DNA of 64,000 bases from Carex sylvatica (Eukaryota > Streptophyta > Magnoliopsida > Poales > Cyperaceae): contig CAXKVR010000149.1 in NCBI GenBank assembly GCA_964058845.1, positions 62,001 to 126,000 of the forward strand. The letters are read 5' to 3'. The notes under the pieces are model-generated. The model did not search any database. It worked only from the letters and a program-made list of their open reading frames with translations, and was not told the origin of the DNA. Position 1 is the first letter of the stretch. The number at the start of each line of letters is the position of its first letter. This document shows, piece after piece, positions 59,325 to 64,000 of this stretch. The translations under genes were made by a program, and so were the position numbers.

Positions 59325-61137
59325 TAGTGATTTGCTCTCGGGTAGGGGCAGGGCGGGCCGGGCATACCTGGACACGGGCACAGGCACGAGTAGGGATCAG
59401 GCACGGGTATCACGGGTAGACGGGTACCACGGGCCGGACATCACAGGTTTTTTTTTACTATTTATTAAGCCACTTTGAAAATTACTGATCTAACGTCTAC
59501 CGTCGAACGAAAACTTAAACTGCATTTTTAAGGCACTAAACGATATTTTTTTGAAATTCTGATGCTTTGAAGACCCAGGGGTAACAAGGGTAACAACCCC
59601 TGCGTAATATTCGGATCCGTCTCGCCCCCCCCCTTTCCGAAAAGTGGTCATACGTGTAAATTCGACTTTCCTAGCCAAAGTTATCGATGTTTAAAGTTTC
59701 TTCGAAAGCTGAACTTTGGAAATTCATAACTAACTGTAGAAAAATCCAAATAAATTGAAATTTGTGTCAATTATGTGTATTTTTGAATGTTCTACATTAT
59801 GGTGTAATTACTTTTGCAGTTTGGTACTTGTATCAATCCAGACTTACTGATTTACCAGCAGAGATCAAATGCGGCGCATGCGCCGCAAATGTGACCGCAT
59901 GCGCTGTATCATGAGCTGCATGGGCTAATGCGGAGGCATTTTTTAAATTATATTTTTTTAGGATATTAATCAAAATGGTCGTTTCCTTGGATATACATAT
60001 ATATACACATGTGCAGTCACAGAAATTTTATTTTATTTTTTTACATGTATATTTATTCGGCTAAGTACAAATGTATTTATTTATTTCTTTACACGAGTCA
60101 TTTTATTTTATTTTCAAATTCTCATTCTAATTATATAGTTTCATAATTTATTTATATCTCGAAATTTTTAGTTTACATTTTAAATTGATAATATATTTTC
60201 TAAACGTTCATTTATTTTTAATAGGTTAAATAAAATATAAATAAAAAATATAATTAAATCAGAAACTTTAAAACAATAAATTAAAAAACAGAATTTAAAA
60301 AACAGAAATTAAAACAAGAAATAAAAACAGAATTTTAAAAACAGAAATTAAAAAACAGAATTTTAAAAAAAGAATTTTAAAAATAGAAATTAAAAAACAG
60401 AAATAAAAAAAATAGAATTTCAAAAACAGAAACTAAAAAACAGAAATTAAAAAACAGAAATAAAAACAGAATTTAAAAAACAGAAATTAAAAAACACAAT
60501 TTAAAAAACAGAAATTAAAAAATAGAATTTAAAAAACAGAATTTAAAAAACAGAATTAAAAAAACAGAATTTTAAAAAAAGAAATACAAAACAGAATTTA
60601 AAAAACATAATTTAAATAACAGAAATAAAAACAGAATTTAAAAAATAGAAATTAAAAAATAGAATAAAAAAACAGAATTTAAAAAATAGAATTTAAAAAA
60701 ACAACAGAAATTAAAAAATAGAATAAAAAAACAGAATTAAAAAAACAGAAATAAAAACAGAATTTAAAAAACAGAAATAAAAAAACAAAAATAAAAACAG
60801 AATTTAAAAAACAGAAATTAAAAAACAGAATTTAAAAAACAGAAATTAAAAAAAAAAAAAAAAAATTAGAAAAAAAAAAAAAACGGGTATGGACATACGG
60901 GTATAGGGTACACGGGTATACGGGTGCGGGCACGGGCACGGGGTATACGAGTACAGGTAAACCGGTCCGGATATGGTTGGGTTTTTTTTCCTGAAAAGAC
61001 GTGCCCTGCCAGTTTTATACCCCTATCCGTGTATCCGTTTATCCGTCCTATACTCAAGCTCGGACACAAATACCCCAGATAGTGGACACAGACGGATCGG
61101 ACACAGGCTGCCCGCCTGAGGTATTGTCAAACCTCTA
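59325..61137 (-). mobile_element. Non-autonomous hAT element of the CCCGT family (1813 bp, TSD GTTCTCAC)
   Basis: Perfect TSDs GTTCTCAC lie at 59317–59324 and 61138–61145. The ends are TAGTGATTTGCTC and TTGTCAAACCTCTA. Compared with the element at 13970–14968 it lies in reverse orientation, with the same CCCGT/ACGGG subterminal blocks and AT-rich core (60060–60250 matches the reverse complement of about 14380–14580). It has gained a purine-rich tandem array at 60260–60860 and an extra ~400 bp at 59480–59940. No transposase. Confidence 0.9.
60260..60860. repeat. Purine-rich tandem array (AAAAACAGAAWTT units)
   Basis: About 600 bp consists of irregular repeats of 'aaaaaacagaa(a/t)tt', units of about 10–18 bp, ending in a poly-A tract. 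One strand is almost wholly A/G with scattered T and C. It lies inside the hAT element and is absent from the related element at 13970–14968. Confidence 0.85.
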
Positions 61138-61145
61138 GTTCTCAC

Positions 61146-61471
61146 CAGCTTCCACTTCTTCCCTTCCCTTTGCAATATTTCAACTAAAGATTACACTCTT
61201 ATAATATTTTGTCACAAGAAATCCTTGCCGGCAATGCACGACTTGATTCGAACACCACTCGGTTCCTCTGCTTCCAAAAAAAACCACGTTGTCCAAACTT
61301 TCTTATTGACCCGACTTCAAGTTTTTTTTAAGATTAGTGATTTTAAATACCATCTAATTGATAAAAAATATATTTATAATAGATCAAATGATCATAATTT
61401 TTAAATTTACTCTTTTATTCTCATAAAATCTAATCTAGTATTATAATCTTCATCTCTACGACGAAATCCGT
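61146..61471. other. Intergenic DNA, nothing recognised
   Basis: Immediate right flank of the hAT element. No gene-like frame seen. Confidence 0.4.
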
Positions 61472-61745
61472 TTCTTTGATATCCGCTGCACTCCGACGGT
61501 GACCGGATCTACTTATCGTCGTACTTCGATCGAGATGTTAATTACCGTTATACTTTAATCGTCATCTCGCTCCACGACCGGATCCACTTCTTTGATCGCC
61601 GCTGCGCTCTGATAATGACCAAATCTATTCACCGTCGTTCTCCAATCGAGATGTTAATCACTCTAACACTATTTCACTCCACAATCAGATCTACTTTTTC
61701 GACAGCCACCGCGCTCCGACGACGATCGAATCTACTTACTGTTGT
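61472..61745. repeat. Tandem repeat, two and a half units of about 116 bp
   Basis: Unit 1 starts 'ttctttgatatccgctgca' at 61472, unit 2 'ttctttgatcgccgctgcg' at 61588 and a partial unit 3 'ttttcgacagccaccgcg' near 61695. Each contains 'gaccggatct' and 'tcgagatgttaat' variants. It is GC-richer than its surroundings. No product is evident. Confidence 0.7.
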
Positions 61746-63240
61746 GTTTTTATAGAGATATGAACTCTACACTCTAAGCTCTGACGATACTGCACTTCTG
61801 ACTCTGATTGCTCTTCTTCTTTCATTCTCTTCTCCGCTCAAAAAGATAAAACCAAAAAGGTAGAACCGAGAGAGAAAAGATGTTAAGACTATAATTCATC
61901 CCATGTGTGCTGAACCGACTCGCCCTCTGCTTAATTATAATTGTTCGGATTTAGAATCATTCTTGAATTCACGTAGCTATAAAGTGCAGTCCCGTGGGTG
62001 AATCATATATAAAATAATAAAATAAATGCAAACTCTATTTTTTTATAACATAATTTATATTTTGTAAATATTTTATATAGAATTTACGTAGGTGATAATG
62101 CTATGTTAGCGGAAGAGGGCCAGAAAAAATGAATTCGCATCCTCTAAGATGATCTCAACCTTTGAGTATCTTTTGGAAAATCTCACCCGTTCAAACACTA
62201 CACAAAGTTTAAATCACAAATAATACTTTTGAGTTCAATAAACTCCAACATCATTCAATATGCATTAAAATTTGTGCACGAAAAAATAAAAGCAAATATC
62301 TAGATTTTAAGGGTGTGTTTGGATAAAGACTTGGGTTAGTGAGAATAGTGAGCTAACTCAAATTTGAGATAGTGAGCTAATCCAACTTTTAGTTGAGTTA
62401 GTAGAATAGTATGCTAACCCACAAAAGACAAACAAAAAATAGTCTATTTTTACTAATCCAAACAAATATAAACATAAAATAGTAGTTCGGAATAGTAGCT
62501 AATCCGAATTAGCACTATTCTTTGTCTCATTCAAACGCACCCTAAAACAACACAAGTGTATACAGGTCCAACGATTATTGAGCCAAAAATTTTATTAATA
62601 GAAAATTAATTAAATAAATATCAATAGTGAAGAACAAATCTGAGTTTTTTTTGAGATATAAAGAAAACATGATAGTTTATAACGTTTTCTGAATGTTATA
62701 GACTATCACAATCTAATTAACGATAAACTAATTACCGTACTTATTAATTAACTAAAAAAAATTATTTAACTAGAGTATCACGTCCATCCAGGAACTAACA
62801 ATCAAACACATGAAAAAACCTCAAATTTGGTTCATGTGTCCGTATTGAAAAAAATCAATACGCATGGTCAAACTCGCATGGAAAAACACTAACGGTCATG
62901 GTTTTTTCAAATTTGAGGATAAGTTTTAACCAATGAACATACGCATGGTCATGGTTCTGCTTTTCAAATTGGACCACTGCATTTCCTGAACGTGATTAAC
63001 AATCACGTTCATTATTTTCTTTAATTAATTAATAGAATTCTAATAATAATCTTCGCAGCTTTATTCTCACAAAAAACTCCGTACAAACTGTCAAAAAAAT
63101 TATGGAGAGACTGCTCAATCATTAATAAGCGTTTCGGAAACTGTTAGTATTTAATTTGAAGTATCAAAGTATTTATTTTGAATTTGCAAAATATTAATCC
63201 CTTATGCAATGATATTTATTTATGAAAGAATAAATTAATC
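61746..63240. other. AT-rich intergenic DNA
   Basis: No gene. The region 62810–62960 repeats 'catggtca', 'cgcatgg' and 'tcaaatttgagg' words in both orientations, hinting at an undelimited small repeat. At 62310–62535, words such as 'gtgtgtttggataaagac' and 'ttcaaacgcaccctaaa' form inverted ends of a probable MITE. Confidence 0.45.
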
Positions 63241-63244
63241 AATT

Positions 63245-64000
63245 AATTGTCCCCGCACAATTTTTTTTTTTTCTAATCGTCCCCACACAATTGAGGACCA
63301 TTAAATAAACAATCCCCTCATAAATACTTGTCAGTTATCCCCGCACAATTTTTTTTTTTTTTTTGGATTGTCCCTGTACAATTGGGGACCATTAAATAAA
63401 CAATCCCCTCACCCAATGATAAATACTTCTCAGATATAATAATAAATATTTTATGTTACATGGATAAATACTTTATGTTACATGGATAAATAATTCTCAA
63501 ACATAATTGCAACTTTTATTAAAACATCAATAATAAATACTTCTTAGACTAATCATAAATATTATATGTTACATGGATAAATACTTTATGTTAGATGGAT
63601 AAATACTTCTCAGACACAACTGCAACTTTTAGTAAAACATCAATGATAAATGCTTCTCAAGTATAATGATAAATACTTTATATTACATGGATAAATACTT
63701 CTCAGACATAATTGCAATTTTCAGTAAAACATATGTACGCCAAAGATAATGATAAATACTTCTCAGAATCAATGATAAATACTTGTCAGAAACAATGATA
63801 AATACTTTCTTGAACTTTGTTATTGAACTTGTTAATAACTAATATTTAATCAAATCAGAGTATTATCATGTCAGAGACAATGATAAATACTTCTTAGACA
63901 TTATGATAAATATTTGCCAACAATAATGATAAATATTTTTTTGAATATCAATAAACAAATAAACATTTATTAGCGGGAATTATTATTAAAGAAAAGTATA
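63245..64000. repeat. Repeat-rich tract, possible transposon end running off the window
   Basis: A ~95-bp block ('cccgcacaatttttt'...'gaccattaaataaacaatcccctca') is directly repeated at 63250–63335 and 63340–63420. From 63416 to the window edge the words 'tgataaatact' and 'acttctcaga' recur about fifteen times in one direction. Dense same-direction subterminal words are typical of DNA-transposon ends, but no terminus is visible. Confidence 0.5.

Noticed and set aside
63416..64000. CRISPR-like array
   Set aside because: The recurring words are short and irregularly spaced without spacers, and the DNA is plant nuclear.

Overview
This window is nuclear DNA of a flowering plant, most likely a eudicot. 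It is AT-rich, its genes have GT–AG introns, and its proteins match Arabidopsis families exon by exon. There are no bacterial operons, rRNA genes or CRISPR arrays. The species cannot be named from the sequence.

Four genes look intact: (1) a DEG14/HtrA-type serine protease with a PDZ domain, minus strand 12326–8515, ten exons, 415 codons; (2) an F-box/leucine-rich-repeat protein of the FBL12 type, plus strand 36282–37454, with a single coding exon behind a 1.1-kb leader intron; (3) a five-pass membrane protein of the plant tweety-like (At2g25270-like) family, plus strand 43560–47697, ten exons, 516 codons; (4) a SKIP16-type F-box protein with SMI1/KNR4-like and ApaG domains, plus strand 49787–52879, five exons, 446 codons. 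In all three multi-exon models the splice phases join into one open frame. Genes 2 and 4 are probably substrate adaptors of SCF ubiquitin ligases. Gene 1 is probably an organellar or secretory-side quality-control protease. The four are unrelated neighbours, not a pathway.

Most of the rest is transposon. Borders could be set directly from 8-bp target-site duplications (TSDs) for many hAT elements: 1931–2851, 13970–14968, 26481–34826, 28879–34461, 38095–38814, 41308–41939 (one-base difference), 41983–42767, 53406–54101 and 59325–61137, plus a degenerate one at 18782–19116. Most are non-autonomous and share TAGRG-type ends while differing in subterminal repeats. Two decayed hAT transposase genes are present: a BED-finger type at 33177–29271 and a TTF/ZMYM-like type at 17815–15570. 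The region 26481–34826 is a three-level nest: a CCCGT-rich hAT element carrying a ~103-bp satellite array, a transposase-bearing hAT inside it, and an unclassified repeat inside that transposase gene's intron.

Other regions: 3225–4870 holds a second, inverted copy of the same unclassified repeat. 6470–6867 and 15096–15275 hold short inverted-repeat MITEs. 19675–24540 is a 2318-bp tandem duplication carrying the 3' end of a copia element, its LTR, a short gene-like leader and a 48-bp minisatellite. 24723–25982 holds two related foldback elements in (TA)n/(GA)n tracts, one split by a Mutator-like MITE with a 9-bp TSD. 49050–49705 is a large foldback just upstream of SKIP16. 55935–59200 is a LINE remnant split by a probable 2.1-kb solo LTR. 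61472–61745 and 63245–64000 are tandem-repeat tracts.
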